The notes beneath the pieces were generated by a model. It saw nothing but the letters and a program-made list of their open reading frames with translations, did not search any database and was not told the origin of the DNA. The translations under genes and the position numbers were made by a program. From Pseudomonas xantholysinigenes (GTDB lineage Bacteria; Pseudomonadota; Gammaproteobacteria; Pseudomonadales; Pseudomonadaceae), in contig NZ_CP077095.1 of assembly GCF_014268885.2 (NCBI RefSeq), forward strand, positions 711,001 through 775,000: a DNA stretch of 64,000 nt, given 5' to 3'. The stretch's first letter is position 1, and the number at the start of each line of letters is the position of its first letter. Below are positions 9,583-17,760 of this stretch, piece by piece.

Positions 9583-12500
9583 TGTTGAACCCCATTACCT
9601 ACACCGAAGACGTGGTCAGCGACTTTCTGCGCTACCAGCTCAGTACCTATGCCTTTGCTGACGAGAATCTGTATCGACAGATGCGTGAACTGCTCAACCT
9701 CGAGCACACCCGTAATACGCCGCTGATGAAAGGGCCATTTATCTCCCTGTCGCGGACCTTTATGAAAGGTGCGAGCCTTGATCAGTTGGTCAAGGACGAC
9801 GTGTTGCACCCGCATATCCGCCAGTTGTCTCCCTATCCGGGGGCCTACCGGCACCAGGAAAAGGCTTTTCGCTCCATCAAGGCTGGCCGCACCACGCTGG
9901 TGGCCACCGGTACTGGGTCGGGTAAGACAGAGTGTTTCTTGCTGCCAATCATCAGCCGTTGCCTGCACTTGCGCGACGAGGGTGCCGAAGCGGGTGTGAC
10001 GGCTGTGATCGTTTACCCCATGAACGCCCTAGCTGAAGATCAGCTGCAGCGAATGCGCGAGCTACTGGTCGGCACCGGTGTCACCTTCGGCATGTATGTG
10101 GGCAAAACCCCGCGTACCGAAGCCGACATCAATGGCGTGCGTCTGGCACCCGGCAGCACTGTGGTCGATTACCGCTGCAAGTTGCAGCAGATGCAGCTAC
10201 AGAAAATGGACGTGGCTCTGCACCCGGCTGAGGAACGGGTGAGCCGTGAAGCCATGCGCACACCTGGCCAGCAGCCACGTATTCTGCTGACCAACGTCAA
10301 GCAGCTGGAGCTGCTGCTTACCCGGCAGCAGGACCTGGAATTGTTCGACAAGGCACTGCTGGAGTTCATGGTATTTGACGAGGCGCACACGTTCACCGGC
10401 GCTGGCGGCGCCGAAACCGCCTGCCTAATTCGCCGTTTGCGTGCCTATTGCGGCAAGGACGAAAACAGCACCACCTGTGTCGCCACCTCCGCCACCATTG
10501 CTGACCCGCACCGCGGTATTGAAGCCGGCCGCGAGTTTGCCAGTCGTTTCTTTGGCGTGGATGGCCAGGATGTCGAGCTGATCGGCGAAGCCTACGAAGA
10601 GGATATCTGGGGCGAGCCGCGCACTGTCAGCGCGCCCTTCAATGGCGATCAGGCCATGCAACTGAAAACCGTGCTGGAAATGCTCGGTACCCTGGACCGG
10701 ACCGAGTTAGAGCCCGCTGACCTGCAGGCATTCCGCATCTGGTTCCAGACAACCAGCGGTATTCGCATGGCCGGTGACAACTGGCGTGAGGCCCTGAACC
10801 AGTGGCTCAGCCATAACGAGGTGGTGTTTCAAATCGCCGATGTGCTGCGCCGTCCGCGAGCCGTGGTTGCCTTGTTGGAAGAACTGAACGACAAACTGGG
10901 ACGCCCCGTCACAGAAGAGGAAATCCTGATCTGGCTGGCCCTGGGAGCTGCGGCCCGGAATGGTGAGCGGCCGTTGCTGCGCCCGGTGGTACACGGCTTT
11001 GTGCGCGGTGTCAGCGGTGCAGTGGTGACCTTTGAAGAAGGGCAAGGGCAACTGGGGCGCCTGTGGCTGTCGGCTGAGGATGCACAGGCTGCGACTGAAT
11101 GGCGTGATCCTGAACTGAAAACCTTTCCACTGTCGAGCTGTACGACCTGTGGCCAGCACTACTTCGAGCATGCGCTGGAGGATTTCGATTACACCGGTGA
11201 TGCGCCTGGCGGTGGCTCCGCAGAGGGCACGAGTCGTGTATGGCGTGCCCTGGACATTCCGTTGGGGGGCGTACGTGCGGTTTCACTGGATCATCAGGTT
11301 GGCTCCGATGGTGAGGAGGAACCCTCGCGTACTGAGGTGCTCTTCGTCTGCCGTTATTGCGGCACCACGCATGACCGGCAGGCTCCTGAATGTGTTGGTT
11401 GTGGCCGCAACAAGACCCTTAAGGCATTGCACTTCGTACAGCAGAAAGAAGAACATATCGGCCGTCTGACCCGCTGTGTATCCTGCGGCGCCCATGGTCG
11501 CCGGGTTAGCGGCAGCTACCGTGAACCGGCCCGTCCAGTACGCGCGACGGGCGTAGCGGATGTGCATGTCCTGGCCCAGAGTATGATCCACCGTGCCGAG
11601 CGCAAGCGCCTCCTGGTGTTCGCAGACAACCGCCAGGATGCCGCTTTCCAGGCGGGCTGGATGCAGGATCGCTCCCGTCGTTATCGCCTCAGGGAATTGG
11701 TCTACAAAAAGCTACGCGAAGGCGCCGTCTCGGTCGGTGATCTGGTGTTGTGGCTGGACAAGTTTCTGGATGCAGATGATGAGTTGTCGCGGGCGTTGAT
11801 CCCAGAGGTTTGGCGGGTCGAACCCAAATCGGAAACCAGCCTGGCGCATGCCGAGGAGCGCAAGTGGTTTTTGCGCGCGCAGGTGCTGCGTGAGTTGACC
11901 TTGGGCGCCCGCCAAAGCACCGGTCTGGAGCCGTTGGGGCGTTTGAAGATCCAGTATCTGGGGCTGGATGAAGCACTTCCGGTTATTCAGAAGTGGGCAA
12001 GGGCATTGGGCTGCTCACCAGCTGACTTGCGCGACGGAATTGCCTCGCTGTTGGATGCCGCCCGGTCACGGCGCATGCTGTTTGACCCTGTCACCCGCAT
12101 GTTTTCCAAATTCTGGCTGGACGGTGAGAAGGAAGTACTGCGCGGTTATCTGCCTATCATGCGTGGCGTACCTGAAGGCTTGGTGTTTGTGCGCGATGGT
12201 CAGCACGACAAAGGGCGTATCAAGCAGTGGTTCAGCACTTACGACAGTTCCGCCAAACAGGCTGCTGTGAGTTGGGGAGTGGATCCCGATCACGTTCAGT
12301 CGTTTCTGGATGAAGTTTGGCGCCTCTGTACCGATGAACTGGAGTTGCTGACGCAGGTGCAGTTCAAGGGAGCCCGCGGCAAGAACTTGCCAGGCTGTCA
12401 CGCCGCCACCCAAGTGCATGTAGATCACATGATGCTGGTGCCTGCGTCAGGCATGTATCGCTGCCAAACCTGCCGGCGCCTGCATGCCCGAGGTAACCCG

Positions 12501-14999
12501 GGTATGACCTGTATGGCCTGGCGTTGTAGTGGCAAGCTGGTATTCGAGGCCGAGAATCCAGACAACTACGACCTGCTGCTGCTGGATCAAGAGTTTTCTA
12601 TGCTCCGTGCCCGCGAGCACTCTGCGCAGATTCCGGGGCCGGAGCGTGAACGCATCGAAAACGCTTTCAAGGGCGAGAGCGAGCGGATCAACACGCTTGT
12701 GTGTACGCCCACGCTTGAGATGGGCGTGAACATCGGTTCGCTGGATGCAGTTTTGATGCGCAACGTACCGCCCCTACCGGCCAATTACTGGCAGCGGGCT
12801 GGTCGTGCCGGGCGTCAGTTCCGCATGGCGCTGGATCTGACCTATGCACGCACAACCAGTCATGACCGAGCTTATTTCAATGAACCGCTGAAGATGCTCG
12901 AGGGGTTGGTGGAACCTCCCAGCTTCAACCTGCGCAACCCTGTCATGGTGGCGAAGCACGTGAATGCCACAGTACTGACCACGCTGCTGCAAATGCTGCG
13001 TAGTAACAGTCTGCCAGGACAACAGGTCACTGCGCTGCAGGAGGCCTTGTCTGCCTGCTTGCCACCTCAAATTAGACCCTATCTGTTTACCTCTGATGGC
13101 ATGGTGAGGACTGAGCCTCTATCGGTTGAAGCACTGAGCCAGCAGATAGCTCAGCATGATGCAGCACTCTTGAATGCGGTGATTAAAGCCTTCCACCAAG
13201 GATGGCCGGCTAGTGACCGCGAGGTAGTAAGCCGTGGCCAGTTAGAGGTGCTCATTGGTAGTTTTGCTGAGCAGCTCCAGGGGGTAATCAATCGTCTATT
13301 CCAGCGCCTGCAGTGGGCGTTGGGGCAGTTGGAGCGGTTGCGTAAGGTGGCCGCTGGCAAGGGCACACTGGACGCCGATGAAGAGGCCTTGCGAGCCCGC
13401 TGCGAAAGGCTGGTAAAAAAACTAAAAGGCGAGGCCAAGCGCAATCGTAGCCAGGCAGAGGGTTTTGATGACACCAATACCTATGGCGTATTAGCGGCTG
13501 AAGGCTTTTTGCCGGGTTATGGATTGGATACCGGTGCGGTTACCTTGACCCATGTAGCGCCTCGTCACAGCAGTGACATTAGTGATTGGGAGTTACGCCG
13601 TAACACTGCGCTGGCTGTTCGCGAATATGTGCCTGGTAACCTGATTTACGCAAATGCTCACAAATTTGTGCCTCGTCACTTCCATCTAGTCCCGGAAGAG
13701 CCTTTGGTATTTGCTGTAGATGTGGCAAGTGAGTCAGTCCAGGAAACTGGCCCGAACACTAAGGCTGGCAGTGAAGCCAGCTCCATGTCGGTCACGCAAA
13801 TTCCGGGTGTAGCGATATGCGATGTGGATGCCCCCCATCATTCCTATATTTCGGACGATGAAGACTATCGCTTTCAGATGGCGGTGGCAGTCTTTGCTCA
13901 AGATCAGGGGCGGCACTCCGGCGGTAAAGTCTATGAGTGGGGCAAAGCGCAGTTGCATCTGAAGCATGGCCTGCACATGCGTTTGGTGAATGTTGGCGCG
14001 GCTTCGCAAGTGCGATCCGGGGCGTTGCTGGGTTATCCGCTTTGTCTGGTGTGTGGTGCTAGCCGCTCGGCCATGAGCAGCCAGCAGGAGCTGGATAAGT
14101 TCAATGAGCATCATATCGAGCGCTGCGGCCGTCCCGTTCAGACCATCGCTTTCTACGCCGAGGTGGTAGCCGACGTACTAGTACTCCAGGACTGCCCCTC
14201 CCAGGAAACGGCCTACAGCGTCATGGAGTCGCTGCGTCAAGGAGCAGCCGACGTTATGGATATGGAGATATCCGATCTCCAGGTACAGGTGATAGGCAAA
14301 CCGGGGAGTGAGTCGGTAGATGCGCTGCTGTATGACCCCATGCCGGGTGGCTCGGGCCTGCTGGAACAGTTGCTGGAGCACTGGCCGAATGTGGTGAGTG
14401 CGGCAAGGCGCTTGGTCGAGGAATGCCCGTCTGACTGTGAGTCGTCCTGTGTGGACTGTCTCCAGCATTTCCGCAACTCTTTCTATCATGACAAACTGAA
14501 TCGCCATACTGCGCTTGAAGTCTTCAACGACTGGGGGAGCACCCTGAACTTTGCCCATGAGTTGGCGCCTGTTTTGCCGGATGAAACAATGACTCAGCAA
14601 CCGGGTAATCCGCCTGAGCAACACCTAGTGGCAATGCTGAAGGCGGCAGGCATGGCTGCGTTTGAGACTGAGCGACCTATTGAGCTATCCGGTGGCATCA
14701 CGACTCGTCCGGATGTGTATTTCCACGAGCCCAACGATCAGTACGAGGGCGTTTGCATCTATTTAGATGGCATGAGCGAGCACCTGCACGGCAATGCCCT
14801 AACAGCCGCCAAGGATCGTCAGATCCGTCTGGAATTACTGAACAAAGATTACGAGGTGATCGAAATCCAGTTCCAGGAGTTGTATGACAAGACTGTGATG
14901 CGTGAACACATGCGCCGCATTGCGCGAGCAGTGATCGGCAAGGCGAAGGCCAAGGAGTTGGCTGCTAGTGATGACTGGTTTGATTCTGCGAGCAGCTGA
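9582..14999 (+). CDS. DEAH helicase with zinc ribbons, DUF1998-like domain and Vsr-like nuclease tail (DrmA/DrmB or DruE-like)
   Basis: An 1805-residue multidomain protein. ATGTGSGKT (Lys115) is Walker A, DEAH lies at 266-269, and QRAGRAGR at 1071 is motif VI, so both SF2 lobes are present but widely separated. Between them are CxxC pairs (CTTCG at 520 and further pairs around 590-635), suggesting zinc ribbons. At about 1615 the pattern C-x3-C-x3-C-x2-C (PSDCESSCVDC) is typical of the DUF1998/MZB module of DrmB, DruE and related helicases. The last 100 residues hold RPD (1709-1711), YLDG (1727-1730), HLHG (1734-1737) and KDRQ (from 1744) in the order seen in Vsr-type endonucleases. It is the last gene of the operon. 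A helicase-nuclease effector is inferred. DrmA+DrmB fusion and Druantia DruE are the two closest models. Confidence 0.82.
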   Translation: MLNPITYTEDVVSDFLRYQLSTYAFADENLYRQMRELLNLEHTRNTPLMKGPFISLSRTFMKGASLDQLVKDDVLHPHIRQLSPYPGAYRHQEKAFRSIKAGRTTLVATGTGSGKTECFLLPIISRCLHLRDEGAEAGVTAVIVYPMNALAEDQLQRMRELLVGTGVTFGMYVGKTPRTEADINGVRLAPGSTVVDYRCKLQQMQLQKMDVALHPAEERVSREAMRTPGQQPRILLTNVKQLELLLTRQQDLELFDKALLEFMVFDEAHTFTGAGGAETACLIRRLRAYCGKDENSTTCVATSATIADPHRGIEAGREFASRFFGVDGQDVELIGEAYEEDIWGEPRTVSAPFNGDQAMQLKTVLEMLGTLDRTELEPADLQAFRIWFQTTSGIRMAGDNWREALNQWLSHNEVVFQIADVLRRPRAVVALLEELNDKLGRPVTEEEILIWLALGAAARNGERPLLRPVVHGFVRGVSGAVVTFEEGQGQLGRLWLSAEDAQAATEWRDPELKTFPLSSCTTCGQHYFEHALEDFDYTGDAPGGGSAEGTSRVWRALDIPLGGVRAVSLDHQVGSDGEEEPSRTEVLFVCRYCGTTHDRQAPECVGCGRNKTLKALHFVQQKEEHIGRLTRCVSCGAHGRRVSGSYREPARPVRATGVADVHVLAQSMIHRAERKRLLVFADNRQDAAFQAGWMQDRSRRYRLRELVYKKLREGAVSVGDLVLWLDKFLDADDELSRALIPEVWRVEPKSETSLAHAEERKWFLRAQVLRELTLGARQSTGLEPLGRLKIQYLGLDEALPVIQKWARALGCSPADLRDGIASLLDAARSRRMLFDPVTRMFSKFWLDGEKEVLRGYLPIMRGVPEGLVFVRDGQHDKGRIKQWFSTYDSSAKQAAVSWGVDPDHVQSFLDEVWRLCTDELELLTQVQFKGARGKNLPGCHAATQVHVDHMMLVPASGMYRCQTCRRLHARGNPGMTCMAWRCSGKLVFEAENPDNYDLLLLDQEFSMLRAREHSAQIPGPERERIENAFKGESERINTLVCTPTLEMGVNIGSLDAVLMRNVPPLPANYWQRAGRAGRQFRMALDLTYARTTSHDRAYFNEPLKMLEGLVEPPSFNLRNPVMVAKHVNATVLTTLLQMLRSNSLPGQQVTALQEALSACLPPQIRPYLFTSDGMVRTEPLSVEALSQQIAQHDAALLNAVIKAFHQGWPASDREVVSRGQLEVLIGSFAEQLQGVINRLFQRLQWALGQLERLRKVAAGKGTLDADEEALRARCERLVKKLKGEAKRNRSQAEGFDDTNTYGVLAAEGFLPGYGLDTGAVTLTHVAPRHSSDISDWELRRNTALAVREYVPGNLIYANAHKFVPRHFHLVPEEPLVFAVDVASESVQETGPNTKAGSEASSMSVTQIPGVAICDVDAPHHSYISDDEDYRFQMAVAVFAQDQGRHSGGKVYEWGKAQLHLKHGLHMRLVNVGAASQVRSGALLGYPLCLVCGASRSAMSSQQELDKFNEHHIERCGRPVQTIAFYAEVVADVLVLQDCPSQETAYSVMESLRQGAADVMDMEISDLQVQVIGKPGSESVDALLYDPMPGGSGLLEQLLEHWPNVVSAARRLVEECPSDCESSCVDCLQHFRNSFYHDKLNRHTALEVFNDWGSTLNFAHELAPVLPDETMTQQPGNPPEQHLVAMLKAAGMAAFETERPIELSGGITTRPDVYFHEPNDQYEGVCIYLDGMSEHLHGNALTAAKDRQIRLELLNKDYEVIEIQFQELYDKTVMREHMRRIARAVIGKAKAKELAASDDWFDSASS

Positions 15000-15243
15000 A
15001 TGGTTGGTGTGGCTGTATCCCATGACAAGTATTGCCATTCAAGACCGTAAACTCGAATGAAGCAGGCTTTGTACCCTATCAGGGCTGCGTACCATTGGTT
15101 GGCCTGCAGGTCGCTGCTGGAGCCTAGAGTAAGGAGCAGGATGGACGACTTGAGCTGGCCGAACATGCTGAAGACTGGGTCGTGCTGCAGAAAAAATTGA
15201 CGTCTCGATAGAGCGGGATGACAAAAGCAATTCACGTGACGGT
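15000..15243. other. Non-coding stretch after the defence operon
   Basis: No gene with a credible start and coding character is seen on either strand. A 128-residue minus-strand frame entering this region overlaps the end of the helicase gene antisense and looks spurious. Confidence 0.4.
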
Positions 15244-15273
15244 CGCATGGGTAGCCTTGCTGCTACCCATGCG
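15244..15273. terminator. Perfect 12-bp hairpin between convergent operons
   Basis: CGCATGGGTAGC and GCTACCCATGCG pair over 12 bp around a 6-base loop. It lies where the plus-strand defence operon and the minus-strand radC operon converge. There is no long T tract on either side, so it is either a weak bidirectional terminator or an RNA-stabilising hairpin. Confidence 0.5.
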
Positions 15274-15284
15274 TTCCAAGGTTC

Positions 15285-15467
15285 CTATTGATGTGCTGAC
15301 TTTGAATCTCTAGCCAGTCGGTTGAAAATCCAGCAGGCCAGCAGCACCACGATTAGCAGCGGTGGAAAGCGCACTATCAGAACCACCAGCAGTAATATTG
15401 CCAGGCAGCCAGCAAAAATGCCTGCAAACACGAGTACAGCGGTGAATGTGCGTAGCAGCACCTTCAT
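15285..15467 (-). CDS. Small hydrophobic membrane protein
   Basis: Sixty residues, dominated by two hydrophobic segments (about 8-28 and 33-50) separated by a short VRFPP turn, and ending in a polar Arg/Lys tail. This suits a two-helix inner-membrane hairpin. AAGGAGA lies 6 bases before the ATG, a strong ribosome-binding site that supports a real gene. It begins about 10 bases after the radC-like stop codon, so the two are probably cotranscribed. I do not recognise a family. Confidence 0.6.
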   Translation of the reverse strand: MKVLLRTFTAVLVFAGIFAGCLAILLLVVLIVRFPPLLIVVLLACWIFNRLARDSKSAHQ

Positions 15468-15476
15468 ATTGTCTCC

Positions 15477-15974
15477 TTACAAGTAGCCTTGTTCAGCCAG
15501 CGACACACAGCCGTCACTGCCAACGATGATGTGATCCAGCGTTCGCACACCTATCAGATTGAGTGCCTCTTTGAGCGTGTAGGTCAGTGAGCGATCAGCC
15601 TGGCTTGGCTCGGGGTTACCGGATGGATGGTTGTGAACCAAGATAACAGCTGCGGCATTGTGCTCTAGGGCGATTTTGACCACTTCCCGCGGATACACGC
15701 TGGCACTATCCAGAGTGCCTCTAAATAGCTCCTGAAAGCTGATTACTCGGTGTCTAGTATCGAGTAACAGCAATGCAAAGACTTCGTGCTCGTGATACTG
15801 CAGCAGTGTTTGCAGGTGGCTGAATACTTGCTTCGGATCAGTCAGCGCCCTGCCTTTAGATAGACGACTCATCGCCAGCTGCTGAGCCATCCGCAGGATG
15901 TCAGCTTCGGTGACCGGTGATTCCATAACGTAGGTGCCGGTCATCTCACCGGCTTTGAGCTTGTGATATTTCAT
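15477..15974 (-). CDS. RadC/YfjY-like JAB-domain protein of the island
   Basis: A 165-residue RadC-family protein (JAB/MPN fold). The metal motif is visible as LVHNHPSGNPEPSQAD (HxH followed by a distal Asp), preceded by the conserved block KIALEHNAAAVI. It has only the JAB part and lacks the helix-hairpin-helix N-terminus of chromosomal RadC, as is usual for copies on mobile elements such as YfjY of CP4-57. I chose the ATG at 15974 because AGGA lies 8 bases upstream; the frame extends further only to a TTG. Despite the name, RadC proteins have no proven repair role. Function on islands is unknown. Confidence 0.85.
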   Translation of the reverse strand: MKYHKLKAGEMTGTYVMESPVTEADILRMAQQLAMSRLSKGRALTDPKQVFSHLQTLLQYHEHEVFALLLLDTRHRVISFQELFRGTLDSASVYPREVVKIALEHNAAAVILVHNHPSGNPEPSQADRSLTYTLKEALNLIGVRTLDHIIVGSDGCVSLAEQGYL

Positions 15975-16407
15975 GTGGGTAGTCCTGTACAAATTTGGGA
16001 GAATGCACTGGGGCGTTTGAGGAGGGCGTTACTGGGCCGAGTCCCCGCTGTTCTGCCTCGTGGCTTGTTTGGGGTAATGAGGGGCTGGCAGGTGCTGCCC
16101 GCTGGGCTTGGGGCTTTGCGGGGCTAGACTGATCTTCAATGGTGGGGAAGAACTCTTCGACGATGGCACTGGTGTCCTCTTGACTGTCTTCGAAGGCTCC
16201 ATTGCGAAATCCCTCTAGGGCCGCGTCGTCCAAGGCACTCTAGTCAAAGCCCGCAGCTTGACGGGTCTCCTCCAGTTGTTTGGCCTCCAAGGCGTCTTCC
16301 AGGCCTAGGCCGCTTCGTACCGTGGGCTGTTTCTGAGTGAGCTGATTGCCTAGGCCGTGCCACGGGGTAGCGCCAGCGTAGGCAATAGTTTCGACGAGAT
16401 GTGCCAT
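15946..16407 (-). pseudogene. Decayed DUF932 (phage/plasmid-like) gene with internal deletion and in-frame TAG
   Basis: The frame starting at 16407 reads MAHLVETIAYAGATPWHGLG, which matches the N-terminus of the DUF932 / TIGR03299 family common on integrative elements. The family has about 250 or more residues. Here the DUF932 similarity ends after about 30 residues and passes directly into unrelated acidic sequence. A TAG at 16240-16242 interrupts it, after which the same frame continues as SALDDAALEGFRNG and a Pro/Ser/Gln-rich tail to 15946, overlapping the radC start. I read this as a deletion that joined the DUF932 5' end to the 3' end of a neighbouring gene, followed by a nonsense mutation. 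The downstream 95-codon part might still be translated from an internal start, but no good ribosome site is seen. Confidence 0.6.
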
Positions 16408-16497
16408 GTGAGAGATTCCTTTGGGTACAAGCCGGCATAAAGCGCCGCGCGAGGCGCAGCACTGACCGGACGAATAAATGGAGGGAGATAGGGCTGA

Positions 16498-16827
16498 TTA
16501 GGTTGGCAGATTGAAGCGGTGGCCGCAGAGCAAGCAGAGGTTGTGAGCCAGGACGTGGCGGTCGAGCGACTCGCCGAGCTGAGCGCCGAGCGCGCAGCCA
16601 CCGACACCACCGGCCAGGCCGCCGAGGATGGCGCCCGACACGGAGCCAAGGGTGATGCCAACTGGCCCGGCGATAGCGCCAATGGCTGCGCCGGCCTGGC
16701 CGCCAGCTAGGGCAGCGCTGACGCCACGCGCAACACCGCCCAAGGTGCCGATGGCCGCGCCGACTTTCTTGGCGTGATGGAAATAAGCGACTTTGGGGGA
16801 ATGACAGCAGGGGCACTGCAATGACAT
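16498..16827 (-). CDS. Small glycine-zipper membrane protein with terminal cysteine pairs
   Basis: A 109-residue protein. The ATG at 16827 is chosen because AGGAGG lies 8 bases upstream; upstream in-frame starts lack one. Cys residues at 5, 7 and 8 (CPCC) and a C-terminal CLLCGHRF could together form one zinc ribbon. The middle (about 22-90) is a run of Gly/Ala/Ile residues with GxxxG spacing (AAIGAIAGP, GAILGGLAGGVGG), as in glycine-zipper membrane domains. Proteins of this layout are frequent on Pseudomonas integrative elements next to radC and DUF932 genes. The function is unknown. Confidence 0.65.
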   Translation of the reverse strand: MSLQCPCCHSPKVAYFHHAKKVGAAIGTLGGVARGVSAALAGGQAGAAIGAIAGPVGITLGSVSGAILGGLAGGVGGCALGAQLGESLDRHVLAHNLCLLCGHRFNLPT

Positions 16828-17199
16828 GGGGCGAACCTCCTTTGTGCTGATGTCATCGCGATAATGTATTGCTGAGATTTTTTCGAATCGAATGGCTGCT
16901 TTCAGCAGTGAAGCCAATGGAGTAACGGGCACAGACGGCCAAAAGCGGTCGGTGGACACCCTACTGGCGAAACGTTAGTCTATCGATAGTAATGTTCGAC
17001 AACGGATCTTGTCGCCTATGTCGAGTTTCTCTTTAGGCTGTGGTGTTTGAAATAGGACCCTTGATGATTAACAAAGGCTTACGAAGCAAAAAATAAATTT
17101 GTATGACAGTCTGTCGCGATTGGATGCGAAATTGTGCATGAATACATTTATGCGCTAAGTCGAAGTTGAGTAATACGATAACGATTAATGGAGGTAGTG
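16828..17199. other. AT-rich intergenic region between divergent island genes
   Basis: No gene is seen. The part from about 16980 onward is markedly AT-rich compared with the core genome and probably carries divergent promoters for the glycine-zipper gene and the orphan gene to its right. Confidence 0.4.
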
Positions 17200-17661
17200 G
17201 TGTTAACTTGTAGTGGTCTATTTGAAATCTCCGTTTATAGGCTTGGAGAGTCAGATTATTATAATGAATTATCGGCGCATATCACCAATCTTAATGCTGG
17301 CAAGCAATACCCGCTAGGCGAAAACTATCTGAGGGCGGATTACGGCGGAGATTGGCGGTACAATGAAATTGTTGGGTTCTTACGATTTTATCGGTATGGC
17401 GCCAGTCAAGTACGGTGCGAATATTGGGAGACTGACGCGAAGAAGAAGGTTCGTACTCGTAAAAAGCGGTTCATCAAAACATCGGACAGATACTGCAATG
17501 AGCATTTCTCAATGGAATCTTCAAATTCAGAGCTGGCAGGGGTAATGAAAAGCGCAGTAGATCACTGCGAGGTTCGACTGACGAAGCGAGTTCTTGATAG
17601 GGTGCTTTTTGATAGAATGGTGGATTTTGTCGATTGGCGAACACTTCTGAGTCAAGCATAA
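17200..17661 (+). CDS. Orphan hypothetical protein of low GC
   Basis: About 153 residues, soluble, rich in Tyr, Arg and Lys, with no signal peptide and no motif I recognise. The start is uncertain. An ATG at 17188 overlaps a GGAGG sequence that would serve as ribosome-binding site for the GTG at 17200, 5 bases downstream, so I prefer the GTG. The base composition is clearly lower in GC than the core genome, which points to recent transfer. It converges with the glycosylase-like gene and has no operon partner. Confidence 0.55.
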   Translation: MLTCSGLFEISVYRLGESDYYNELSAHITNLNAGKQYPLGENYLRADYGGDWRYNEIVGFLRFYRYGASQVRCEYWETDAKKKVRTRKKRFIKTSDRYCNEHFSMESSNSELAGVMKSAVDHCEVRLTKRVLDRVLFDRMVDFVDWRTLLSQA

Positions 17662-17760
17662 CAAATCAATAAACTGCGCGCCTTCGGTGTTGGAAGGCTT
17701 ACACTGCGCTTTGCTTCATTCCGGCCGCCGGTTAGTCGACACAAAATTGGCGTTCTCGCT

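Noticed and set aside
14849..15235. 128-codon minus-strand frame at the end of the helicase gene
   Set aside because: Overlaps the helicase antisense for about 150 bases and has no ribosome site.
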